Position numbers and translations under genes: made by a program | DNA from: Pleurobrachia bachei | Lineage: Eukaryota; Ctenophora; Tentaculata; Cydippida; Pleurobrachiidae | Length of the DNA stretch: 23,367 nt | Assembly (NCBI GenBank): GCA_000695325.1 | Contig: AVPN01000146.1 | Span: 34,619 to 57,985 of the forward strand | Direction of reading: 5' to 3' | Notes under the pieces: generated by a model | What the model saw: only the letters and a program-made list of their open reading frames with translations | What the model was told of the DNA's origin: nothing | Database searches by the model: none | Shown here: positions 10,304 through 19,200 of the stretch, one piece after another | Layout of the letters: every line of letters begins with the position of its first letter | Position numbering within the stretch: the first letter of the stretch is position 1

Positions 10304-11370
10304 TCATTTAGTTGAAAGTGTGTTAGCGATGCGTCGAAGGTCCTCGATTCCTGTGCACATTTGTTTAACCAATGTCTCCGCACTTTCAGCGCTCTGTGAA
10401 ATCTGCCATGCGATCCTATCCGCATCCACTGTTGTGATTTGAGCCTTTGAGCGTTGTAACTCTGCTTCTGCTTCTGATGCCCTCGCTTCGGATCGTTCTA
10501 GTTTCTGTTCCACCCGCTTCACCATCCTGTCTAGGTCCTCCGTGTCTTGTTCCTCTTTGAATCGGGACTAGGGAGAAGGGAGAGATAAATTTGTAATTAT
10601 AACTTATTACTGAACTAACTATCTTTATGCACTGTAATTTATAATTATCTCCCCTCTTACCTCAGCCAGTTCAATATGCAACTTTTTGCACTTTTTCCGG
10701 CTCTTGGCAAGTTCCGTTTCGGTTATTGCGAGCTGCTGTTGGACCTGTTCCAGCCGTAACTTGAGCTGCTCAGTTTCGAACTCCTTCTCCTCCAGTTCAG
10801 TGTTTCGGATCTGAAGGGCCTCTAGCATCTCCCGGAGCTCTCGCATGCTCATGTGATAGACACTCTTACCTGGAGAGAGGAGAGGGGGTAAAGTGGAAAT
10901 GGAATGGTGGTGGCAATATAAACAATGATAAATAATATCCGATAATATAAGTGTTATACAATATACCCTCCCGAAAAGACGTTTAGGTCGTCCCATAACA
11001 GCTTTACACTTACTGGGTGTGTTGGGTTTGGAGGAGGAATTATTTGATCGTGTGGAGAGGGCAGGGGACGATGGGTGGGACATCTTTCTGGGACGATCTG
11101 CTTCGAGTGATTTGCCCTGATATAGAGATAGTGGGGTTATTTATAGTGGTCAAACAACAATCACTGAGATACCGTGAATAAGAATTGCTAAAAAAGACAA
11201 AAGACCAAGTAACAGAGGATAAGTTGCGAAACAGTAACACCTACAGAGTATGATAAGTTACGAAACAGCACTTGACCTACTGAGTGTGAGGAGCTGCCGG
11301 AGTCATGACAACCGTTGTTAAGGAAGTTCAGGAAGGAATACGGATTCTCAGGGTTCTCCGCATGACCCAT
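10304..11370 (-). CDS. ENTR1: ENTR1 (SDCCAG3)-like endosomal coiled-coil protein
   Basis: Four exons on the minus strand are 11370-11281, 11116-11014, 10869-10661 and 10567-10304 (TGA), with consistent phases, giving 221 residues. The N-terminus MGHAENPENPYSFLNFLNNG carries an NPYSF-x2-FL motif like the NPFSFREFL motif of ENTR1, an endosomal trafficking and cytokinesis regulator. A Ser/Pro-rich linker follows, then a long coiled coil (about residues 72-185: MRELREMLEALQIRNTELEE onward), and a C-terminal helix ETLVKQMCTGIEDLRRIANT resembling the conserved C-terminus of ENTR1. The human protein is about twice as long, mainly in its N-terminal disordered part. Coiled-coil similarity alone is weak evidence, so the name rests on the two end motifs and the order of parts. 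The exon 1 donor is uncertain: GTAGGT at 11280 has a duplicate 36 bp downstream that would add 12 in-frame residues. Confidence 0.6.
11205..11281 (-). repeat. 36-bp-spaced duplication of the exon 1 splice donor
   Basis: On the minus strand GTAGGT...TGCTGTTTCGTAACTTATC is followed by GTAGGT...TACTGTTTCGCAACTTATC. The two GTAGGT donors lie exactly 36 bp apart (11280 and 11244). Using the second donor extends exon 1 by 12 codons without a stop or a frame change. Confidence 0.75.
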
Positions 11371-11645
11371 CTAGCTAGAAAACAGGATTCGTTTAGGAAT
11401 AGAGGGAATTAGAGATTGGGGTAGGTATCAACTGCGAATACAAGTGTGTTTTGTGTCGAATCGTTGTGTTCTTTAGGTAGGGGTAAAAAACACCCCACCC
11501 AAAAATCCAGATCTTTAAATATGTTTAATTGGAGTAATTTATGACGTCATTACCAAAATGCACGTCATTAACGACGTCAATACTACACAATATGTCTCGT
11601 TAACAACGACGTCGGGACTCAGAAAAATGTAGATGGAGTTAGATT
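11371..11645. other. promoter side of ENTR1-like gene and 3' side of SDHD
   Basis: This is AT-rich DNA with several ACGTCA/TGACGT motifs between about 11543 and 11613 (TGACGTCA, GCACGTCA, ACGACGTCA, CGACGTCG). TGACGTCA is the palindromic CRE consensus bound by CREB/ATF-type bZIP factors, and the cluster lies 170-250 bp upstream of the ENTR1-like start. That it acts as a regulatory cluster is inference. Confidence 0.4.
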
Positions 11646-12450
11646 TTAGTCGAGTTGTTCATCTCGTTTAATGTTCCACACGTCTTTACACGCTTGGGTA
11701 ATTCCAATGTCATGCTGATTGAAGTAGAGAAGGGCAACAACGGAGAAAGCCGTTAGGAGCTTCAGAGCCCATCCTATGATGAGAGAAACTGCCTTGACAT
11801 GAATGTAATCCAGAAATACCTGGGAGATAGAGCGAGAGAGAGAGAGAGAGGTAAGTAGGCTACAGCTTGTAGTGGTTGGCTAGAGGGTATAATAATAGAA
11901 ATACAGGAAGTGTCAAGTGGCACACAATTTCTCGTTAATAGTCCCTACGTTATCCCTAGTAACTCTCTATATATGTACCTGTTCCATGCCCCAGTACGTG
12001 TGAAGGGGGAGTACTACAGCGAGAACATGGTCGACAGGGAGAGAGGGTGCAACTACTGCTCCGGCAATCGCACCTGCTGTTATCACTGAAACATACCGCT
12101 CCGCCTGAGACAAAGAGGTCGGTTAGGGGCAATGTGGAATAGGTCTAAAACAGAAAAAGAAAAGCTGTACAATGAAAAATGTTAGGACTTAGGATATTAT
12201 AAGTGAGTATTGCAAGACAGTCGTCAAGAGAGTCGACTGGTACGTTTCGACGATCGTGCGTAACGACTCTGTCCTATAATAACTTATCTATATAACATTG
12301 ATCTCCACTTCATTGTTCGTGCATGAAAGGTCACTCAAGCACTCGACCCAGTCATATGGGCGGCTTGGATTAAAGTGGGCTTCAATGTGTGTCTTGCCAC
12401 CAGGCTCCGTGAGCAGTGCAGCAGTCCCGATCTAGCTGCTATTCCCAACA
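11646..12450 (-). CDS. SDHD: succinate dehydrogenase cytochrome b small subunit (CybS, SDHD)
   Basis: SDHD is one of two membrane anchors of mitochondrial complex II; it holds heme b and the ubiquinone site. The clear exons on the minus strand are 12104-11979 (AERYVSVITAGAIAG... LHTYWGMEQ) and 11819-11646 (VFLDYIHVKA ... LYFNQHDIGITQACKDVWNI ... TAA), joined in phase 0. They hold three transmembrane segments. The family pattern LH-x2-WG-x6-DY-x-H is intact, including the His expected to bind heme and the Tyr of the quinone pocket, and YFN-x-HD-x-GI matches human SDHD. The first exon begins at ATG 12450 with an Arg-rich presequence (MLGIAARSGLLHCSRSLVAR) and AAHMTG resembling the human PAHIS region. 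Its junction is unresolved: the best donor (12342) is in phase 1 while the next exon needs phase 0, and the usual H-W-x2-E-R segment is incomplete. A small middle exon may be missing from my model. Confidence 0.85.
12191..12296. repeat. imperfect ~100-bp inverted repeat in SDHD intron 1
   Basis: The arms pair AGGATATTATAAGT ... GACAGTCGT with ACGACTCTGTC ... ATAATAACTTATC around a centre near GTCGACTGGTACGTTTCGACG. The arms carry small indels. It could be a degraded foldback element. It lies exactly where a missing SDHD exon would be expected. Confidence 0.55.
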
Positions 12451-12668
12451 TCTCTACTAGTGAAGGGATATCGGTGTGAGAAATGTGAAGGGAGGATGTG
12501 TTAAAATGTGTTAAAGACACGGTGTTTTAAACAAACGCAATGTAACATTCACTACAGAATATATGTGTGTATACCATTCACAGTTATTGTAATAAAATAT
12601 GTACAAGATAAATCACGTCAAAAACCCACCACTCCTCAAGAGTATATATGTATGCACCAAGGGAGATC

Positions 12669-13328
12669 TTATCCCTTTGGTTCCGGACTCGCTGCAACAT
12701 TGGATTTCTTTAGGTTATGGAAATTAGGTAGAACCTTGGCAAGAAACTCAAGTTGCTGGGTCTGGGGCATTGGTTTATCCTGCTGTTTTCGTCGCTGGTT
12801 ATTAGGACCGTACACAACCGTCCTGTCCCCGAGGTGGTCCTCTTTTTCGAGGGCACAAAACACGGACACAACACAACCGTCCCCGACCGTTAGTTTCCGA
12901 CCTAGTTTACACTTGCTTTCAAACACGTTGTTGCTTCCAATTTTCATTGCCTGCACGTGGGATCCAACCTCGAAGAAATTGAAGTTGCCAATGTTCTGGG
13001 TTTCACCGACTGCTTTGCCACATACATAGGAACATTGTGCTTGGAGAGCGCGGAGAGGGGCATTTTTACCACTTCGAGCTTGTGGTGGTCTTGTCTCGGT
13101 CTCTTTGAGAAACTTTCCAAGCTCTTCGTCAGAGAGATCTCCTCGGTTTATTATCACTGTTTGCTCTTCAATAAGACACCCCTCTCCGATCACGATGGGA
13201 CCACCGTAGGCAAAGATTCTCACTTTCGGGTGGATAATAGTGTTGGTTCCCACGGTAACATCACCTCTCAAGTCGGCCTCTGCACAAACCACTGCTCCTC
13301 TAGCGATTTTTAAGCTGTCATAATTCAT
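12669..13328 (-). CDS. DCTN6: dynactin subunit 6 (p27), left-handed beta-helix protein
   Basis: DCTN6 pairs with DCTN5 in the pointed-end complex of dynactin, the activator and cargo adaptor of cytoplasmic dynein. This intronless frame encodes 219 residues (human 190) from ATG at 13328. Hexapeptide-repeat strands typical of the fold are visible: GAVVCAEADLRGDVTVG, TIIHPKVRI, GPIVIGEGCLIEEQTVIINR, then NFNFFEVGSHVQAMKIGSNN, VFESKCKLGR, GCVVSVFCALE. The tail RTVVYGPNNQRRKQQDKPMP, then PQTQQLEFLAKVLPNFHNLKK corresponds to the human C-terminal helix region. The extra length is a loop at about residues 65-112, rich in Arg, Lys, Cys and Ala, inserted between coils where human DCTN6 has a short loop. 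The stop lies 219 bp upstream of the SDHD start on the same strand. Absence of introns among intron-bearing neighbours could reflect old retroposition. The frame is fully open, with all strands present. Confidence 0.93.
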   Translation of the reverse strand: MNYDSLKIARGAVVCAEADLRGDVTVGTNTIIHPKVRIFAYGGPIVIGEGCLIEEQTVIINRGDLSDEELGKFLKETETRPPQARSGKNAPLRALQAQCSYVCGKAVGETQNIGNFNFFEVGSHVQAMKIGSNNVFESKCKLGRKLTVGDGCVVSVFCALEKEDHLGDRTVVYGPNNQRRKQQDKPMPQTQQLEFLAKVLPNFHNLKKSNVAASPEPKG

Positions 13329-13526
13329 TTCAACAGAATCTATGAGCCTGAAAAATCTATAATTTAGTTCAAACTAAGATGCTTTAGCAAATAACAAGTC
13401 AACACTACTGAGTGATAGACGTTGAATGGAAGAAAAGGCTAAAAGCGAAATGTTTGGCATATGCTACAGGCCCTTTTATAAAGGGCCTGGAGGGAATACC
13501 GCGCTGGGGGGGAATGCATAATCAAT

Positions 13527-13645
13527 CATATCTCCTGTTCCAGATAAGGTACAGAAATCGTTTTGGTATCGTTAGAAAGAGAAAGATAAGAGCTTTCAAA
13601 TGCAACCGGTTTCAAGTCTTTATCTTATCAGGAACAGGAGATATG
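13527..13645. repeat. inverted repeat with 15-bp perfect arms
   Basis: CATATCTCCTGTTCC at 13527-13541 pairs with GGAACAGGAGATATG at 13631-13645, and the inner AGATAAG/CTTATC nearly continues the stem. The span is 119 bp. It sits near the left end of the larger element and may be a nested miniature element or part of its subterminal structure. Confidence 0.75.
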
Positions 13646-14319
13646 GCCAAAACTCCGCAAAATCGAGTGCGGTTGAACCAAAAAAATTGAAATTTGAATT
13701 AAAATTTGAACCAAGGTTTCCCTGCAGGAACCTGTGACGTCACTTTTTGAAAACAACCCATCTTTAAACGGTTACTGCTCAGCCCCCTGAAGTCCAAGTA
13801 ACTTTCCTCAAAAACAGCAAGGTAGACAATTGTCGGATCTAAAAACTGGTGAAAAGATCAAGTCAAACGGACTTCAGGGGCCAAAGTTATACGCACCGCC
13901 GAATTCTCGACCGCAAAGTTATCTTCGACTGTTTTGAGCTCAGTACAAACGCGCGCGCGGCATTCGCTTCAATCCCCTCGTTGCGGGGTGCCGCGGCAGC
14001 GCAAACGAGGGGGTTGCAGCGCTTTCCAAGAGCGATCCAAAAGACAAAAATTTTGGAAAAAAGAAGGAAGTTTTCGAAAAAGAAAAATGGCAAAACGTGA
14101 AAAATTTTATTTAAAAAAACACGATTGCGCGGCGACAGTTGTCTTTTTAAAAGCGCTGCATTTCGCGCCGCGCGCGTGACACGGGGAATTCGAAATATTT
14201 TGTCAACGCGCGGGAGTTTTTTAAAGTTTGAAACGGCACTTTCTTTTTTCTTTGTTCCTGCCACCATCCTTGTTGCCCGTCATCAGACTTATTTTACTCT
14301 AGTACCAAGTGTATAGGGG

Positions 14320-14436
14320 ATGTCAGACAGGAGATGGATCTTGGAAAGCTTCCGGGATACCTTGGCAGGCGTGATGGGTGGTGTCACGGCCGTGTACACG
14401 ACTCAGCCACTCGACACACACCTTTATTTCTTCTAG
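14320..14436 (+). pseudogene. truncated SLC25 mitochondrial-carrier N-terminus inside the inverted-repeat element
   Basis: From ATG at 14320 the frame reads MSDRRWILES, then FRDTLAGVMGGVTAVYTTQP-L-D-T, followed by five unrelated residues and TAG. The segment has the carrier-family helix 1 pattern (A-G-x2-G-G, then a P-x-D-x motif, here QPLDT), which most resembles ornithine-type carriers. The expected continuation K-x-[RK]-x-Q is missing: the coding sequence breaks after ACA (14418) with no GT donor there. An ACTCTAG and short leader precede the ATG. It looks like a first-exon fragment captured by, or stranded in, the element. The identification rests on about 25 residues. Confidence 0.5.
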
Positions 14437-15174
14437 GTCTAATGTGGTGAATGCTTGCGAGTGGGACATCATGCCCCATCTGTTCCAGACGAAATCAAGA
14501 ATACAGAAACAGAGCCCGCTGTTGACTCAGCCCCTGATTTCCCCGATCCCCGCACCCGCTGTTTATGCCTTTGCCACTCCCTTCATTCCTCCCAGAAGTC
14601 TTGCTGGAGAACCCATCACCGTTGTGTTACCTGTTGGAGTGTCGGACATTCTTTTATTTGGACAAACGTCTTTGAATTGGTGTTTTTATTCCCTTTTTAT
14701 TTTAACTGCAAAAATACTAACTGTTTTGATATACGCCTGAGATGAGATATCAATGCATAGATATCTCATTTCAGAATTTGGTATAATGGAGAAGGCTCAT
14801 AAATCCTGGCGTGGCATCCTGCTCACTACTCAGTCGCCACACCCTCAAAATTTGAACATTTTGATAGTAGCGCACTAACAACTAGCAACAAAACATACCT
14901 AACCCATATAAAGCAAACAGTCGTGCGCGCGCGCTCAGTTAGAGCGCGCGGCTCTAGACACACCCAGTAAATCTGGTTCCATTTGGTTCCACGCGCACTC
15001 GATATATTTTGCGAAGCGGTGCACAAACGCGAATGCACCCCGAAAAATCTTTTTCAGGTCCAGTTGCTGAGTGTATTTCCTTTTGCTTCCCGTTTTCGAG
15101 TTGGAATGCGCTGCAATCCCCTCTTTTGCACTGCCGCGCCACACACTTATAAAAGGGCCTGTAGCATATGCCAA

Positions 15175-16130
15175 GTTTTCGAGTGAACCCGTGAATGTAA
15201 GGGCTGCGTAGCCGGTATAAAAGCGCTGCCTTATCCCTGTGCGCGTGACGCTAGCAGCGTTCGCCAAAGCCGGTATCAGACTGAAGATTGAGCATAGCAC
15301 ATAGATTAGATAAAGCGCGGGGAATCTGAAAAAGAGCATAGCAGACGGTAAAAAGAGAGAAAGATAGATTAGCTGATCGGTGCACGGAACTCGGGCCTCG
15401 GCCACTGGAGCTCAAGTGTGTCCTGAGTCTAGGACGGAACCCCTGCTAGGTGGTGTGAGAGTGGAAGCCCGCACAGAGTGGCCCAAGGGTGGAGCCTTGG
15501 CGGCCTGGCGGGGGTGTAAGGGGCATAGCCCATGTAAGCGGCCAGCGGGGTCCAAGCCCAGCCCGCAGGCTGTGAGCCGTCGCCTGTCAGAGTGGGGCGT
15601 AACCTAAGAGAGTAGCACACCATGTGGTATTTGGCAAGGCCCTCAAAAATGAACATAGCAACAGGGATATTTTTACTTGAAAATAACAAGTATTAGCAAT
15701 GTCCGTCGTTTTTATTCACCCCGCTGGCCGCTGCATTTTATAGTGTAGCGGGCCAGAAAGAGGGAGAGAGGGAGAGAAAAGATGTATGGTAGTGAACCAT
15801 CGCTAAGTTTATTTATCGCCGACTATATGATAGCGAGAGGGTTCATAAATGTATCATCATCATCATCATCAAACAAGCTTTTGATCCTTGTGTTTAAAAG
15901 TAAAAGATCACAATTTGAAGATCTTATATAAATTGAGTTCACATTTTGAAAAACCATATCTTTTTACAGTCAAAACGCAACTAAACAAAATGTGTTACCC
16001 ATTCGTTAAATGGATTGTCAGTGTTTTTATGATCCAACAATTACTTGGTTTACTCTGGTAATCAATCAAACCAATCTGATAAATTGGAGTTACTCCAAAC
16101 CCCTTACTCCTTTGGCATACTATTGGTGGT
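15175..16130. other. unexplained GC-rich then AT-rich spacer
   Basis: At 15205-15260 GGTATAAAAGCGCTGCCTTA and GTGCGCGTGACGC echo a similar block inside the neighbouring element (14149-14180), so related repeat sequence extends beyond the inverted repeat. At 15370-15620 lies a GC-rich block with many short self-complementary pieces (GGCCTCGGCCAC, CAGCCCGCAGGCTG). It does not match any tRNA, rRNA, snRNA, RNase P or SRP RNA I know. Open frames across it on both strands (15380-15607 plus, 14935-15405 minus) lack support. After 15700 the DNA is AT-rich, with an (ATC)n run near 15852-15869. No gene is seen. Confidence 0.4.
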
Positions 16131-16215
16131 ACTGTTAGGAATGGCCGACACTAAAAATTATTGTTCGTATTTTTACTAACAATAATAATTGTAAGTGTCG
16201 GCCATTCCTAGCAGT
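16131..16215. repeat. 85-nt hairpin with 22-bp arms just downstream of TDO2
   Basis: ACTGTTAGGAATGGCCGACACT (16131-16152) pairs with 16194-16215 with one mismatch (T versus C). The 41-nt interior pairs further (AATTATTGTT with AACAATAATAATT), leaving a small loop. It lies 73 bp past the TDO2 stop in the likely 3' UTR. It could be a miniature palindromic element, a microRNA-like precursor, or an RNA structure in the 3' UTR. The sequence alone does not decide. Confidence 0.75.
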
Positions 16216-16287
16216 GCCCTAGTTGTACATAATAAAGTTAGTTTCCTATTGTTCAAGTCTTTCCTATTCAGTATTAACACTATCCAT

Positions 16288-19200
16288 TCAAAGAATGGTC
16301 GGTTCAAATCCATCGGAGCTACTGGAGGTTTCCTTCTCTTCATCTCTCTCTGAGATATAGATATCTGAGATCTCTTTGACCATGATGGGGGTGAGAGTTG
16401 GCACCATCTGGGGTGGGATGACGAACGTGGATACCTCGAACAGGTCCTTGAAGGGCATGTATCGGTCACTGAAGGAGGAGGAAGAAGTTGTCAGATCAAG
16501 AGTGGTAATTGGTAAATGTTGTTTTAGCAGCTGGGATGATGATCTAAGATAATTATAGATTCGCCCAAGAAAAACAAACAAATATACCTGACGGTAGATC
16601 GGAGGTATGTGTACCCTCCACTGCCACCAGTCCCTGGCTTTCCGCCAATGATTCTCTTCACCATCATAACGTGGGCAACTGAGCGGGGGGATGGAATGGA
16701 TATACAAAAATTCTGCAGCATATGTGATAGCAACGCAAAATAATCGGATATTGACAAAATATCATCTTGTTTTGGGTCTAATCATAATTAAAAGAGAGCT
16801 GAGAGACTCGAGACTCCAATCCTTGGATGGAGGAATGAGAAATGAGGGGTTTCCTTTCGGATCTAATCAATATTATAATATCTTGTTATGTTCTAACCCT
16901 CCCGCGGCGCCCGAAACACAGTCTAACCAGGCAAATAATATCGATATTAAAGGGGCTGCAACTTACATCGCCACTTGGCCAGGAAGATATCCATATCGAT
17001 AAGATTCTGTATGATTGCATAGGGCACGGTAAACCTGGGTTCTCTGTTATAGCACGTGATCATAAGGGCTCCGATGAATGCCTCGTAGCTCAACTTTCTT
17101 CCTTGTTGCAATCTGGAAGACTCCTGAAATCATTCTTATTAGACAACTTCCAAGATGACTAGAAATCAGTTAATCAAGCGTGTCCTTGTCCCGGAAACTT
17201 TAAAGGAAAACGTATTGTTAGGGATACGGTTTGTAATTTTGGCAAGTCTAGGACTCCAGTAACATAACACCATACCACAAATTTGACTGAATCAAAGATG
17301 TATGAACATACCACAAATTTGGTTGAATCGAAGATGTATGAAAACCGATCTTCCATTTCATCTGCTTCCGCCTTTCTTTCCTCAACTGTTTCCTCATCTG
17401 TGTTCTCCCTGAGAGTCTGACAGGCAGTATCGATCACTTCTTTATATGACGTCACGAATAGTCGCATTGCTGGAGTCCTCGAGAGCCACCTGTCTACCCT
17501 GGAATCGAGAGTTGGGAGATGAGAAAACACGTACGCATGTTCGTGTTTTGTTAGTTCTAACGTGGATATATATTTCATATGTGGACATTTCATATTTTAC
17601 TGGATATTTCATATTTCACTTACAATGTCATTAGGTCCTCTCCCTCTGACTTCTCCCTCTCAATAGTTGACCTCTGCTCCTCGTTGAGTTTTGCGTTGTA
17701 TGTCTTCATGAAGGTGCATGTTCTCTGTTCCTGGATTGATCAAATTTAATAAATTATTGTGGGTTTGATAATGGCTACAAAGGGCGCACATGATCTTTAA
17801 TAGCTCGATCGCTATAATATCTCTCTCTCTCTCTCTCTCTTTATTTACCTCTCTTATTCCGAGAATGTGCTCCAGAATCCTAAATTGCGTGCTCTGGAAT
17901 CCACTTGCTCCACCCTTAAACAGGGATCGGAAAGATGCAAATCCAATACTTCCCATCGTCTCCAAAACCTGCAGTGGTTTTAGAATGCAGGGGTTGTACT
18001 CATGGCAAATATTCAGCTGTTGGCCAGTTGCCATAAACTCGTCCCTAGTTACCAGATGGTATCGGTTGCTATGGTAACAGCAATAATAAAGTAGTATAGT
18101 GTGCACAGTTGGGACCCCTTTTAGCCTCCTAAGCGGGTCACCATTTGTATGAGCATGTCACGTGACTCATGACTACCAAAATTGTACGGCGCTGACAAGG
18201 GTTGTTCACTAGAATACCACCTGCGCCGGCAAGGGCCACGGAATTTATTTTGGCGCTGACAAGGACCCTAATTTTTGTTTGACATTTGTGTGTGCTAGTG
18301 ATGTCACTGCTATCCTATTATATGAATCGCACCAGGTGTTCTGATGTAACTTAATATTCTGACGACTTTTTATAACAAAGGAATAGGATATGATCAGTGG
18401 GTAATAGAACAGAACAGCAAGAACAGAAACGCCCGACCCATATAACACGTTATAAGTTTACACAAATAAAGACGCATGCAAAGTAACACACGTGCCAGGT
18501 GTTGTGATAAAGTACTGGAACAAAATTGGAATATTAAAAGTTTTTATTTGTAAAACGAATTAAGAGACTGTTTTTTATTTACATAAATTATAAAGTTAAT
18601 TTCTTTCAAATTTAATTTTCATCTTCTAAATCTTTTAAAAGTAGTAACGTCTTTTCAATAACACCGAAAATATTTTCAAACTCTTTAGTATACTTTAAAA
18701 ACAATCTTTTGACATCTTCAATGCTCTTCTTGTCAATAATTTTAATCAATTTTCGTTCTTTTGCGGTCAATCTTATTCGCTGAAAAACAACAAGTGGAAT
18801 CACTGCGTACTTTAGCCCAGTAAACAAAGTTTTAATAGATTGTAAAAGTTCGTTATTGCGTGCCACTTTTGTAAATTTCTTCTGAGCAATCAATCGACTT
18901 AGTTCTAGAAAATCAGCTATACTTTTATTATTAATTATTGAATTGGAAAAATCATTAAAAGTACTGTCCTTAAAATTGGTAACAAATTCATCGAGTTGCT
19001 TTTCAAACAATTTAATGCGACTCAAATGCTGTTTCGACTCCATCAGCTTGGTTTTGTATAGACGTTCAAACTTGCGAGCCTGTTGATCTCGCAGTTGGTA
19101 CAACTCCTTGTAATTAGGAACTTTTGTTGGTTCTAAAGTGGAAATCTCTTCTTCGGTATTCATATCTCCAGGTTTGTTATCACTACTATTAACGATAGTA

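Larger units (their letters stand above)
13454..15174. mobile_element. 1.7-kb element with 28-bp perfect terminal inverted repeats
   Basis: The first 28 bases (13454-13481, starting TTGGCATATGCTACAGGCCC) are the exact reverse complement of 15147-15174. The left repeat is itself part of a hairpin, CAGGCCCTTTTATAAAGGGCCTG. No clear target duplication is seen. Inside are very GC-rich stretches (GCGCGCGCGG near 13950, CGCGCCGCGCGCG near 14164, GTGCGCGCGCGC near 14925) and a palindrome at about 13971-14030 (CAATCCCCTCGTT ... AACGAGGGGGTT) whose arm recurs at 15113 (GCAATCCCCTCTTTTGC). There is also an AT-rich core with a mitochondrial-carrier fragment. No transposase is present, so it is a non-autonomous DNA element. 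The superfamily is not recognised. A shorter inverted repeat (13527-13645) is nested in it. Confidence 0.7.

Noticed and set aside
14935-15405. 156-residue minus-strand frame with a signal-peptide-like stretch (MLFFRFPALYLIYVLC)
   Set aside because: It has a GTG-led start, runs through the 28-bp inverted repeat and GC-rich repeat DNA, and has no recognisable mature domain.
15380-15607. 75-residue plus-strand frame in the GC-rich block
   Set aside because: Stops are rare in GC-rich DNA. It has Arg/Gly/Pro-rich composition and no family features.
16290-16312. GGTTCAAATCC, a B-box-like tRNA motif
   Set aside because: The T-arm stem does not pair, there is no acceptor stem or anticodon arm, and the bases are TDO2 codons on the other strand.
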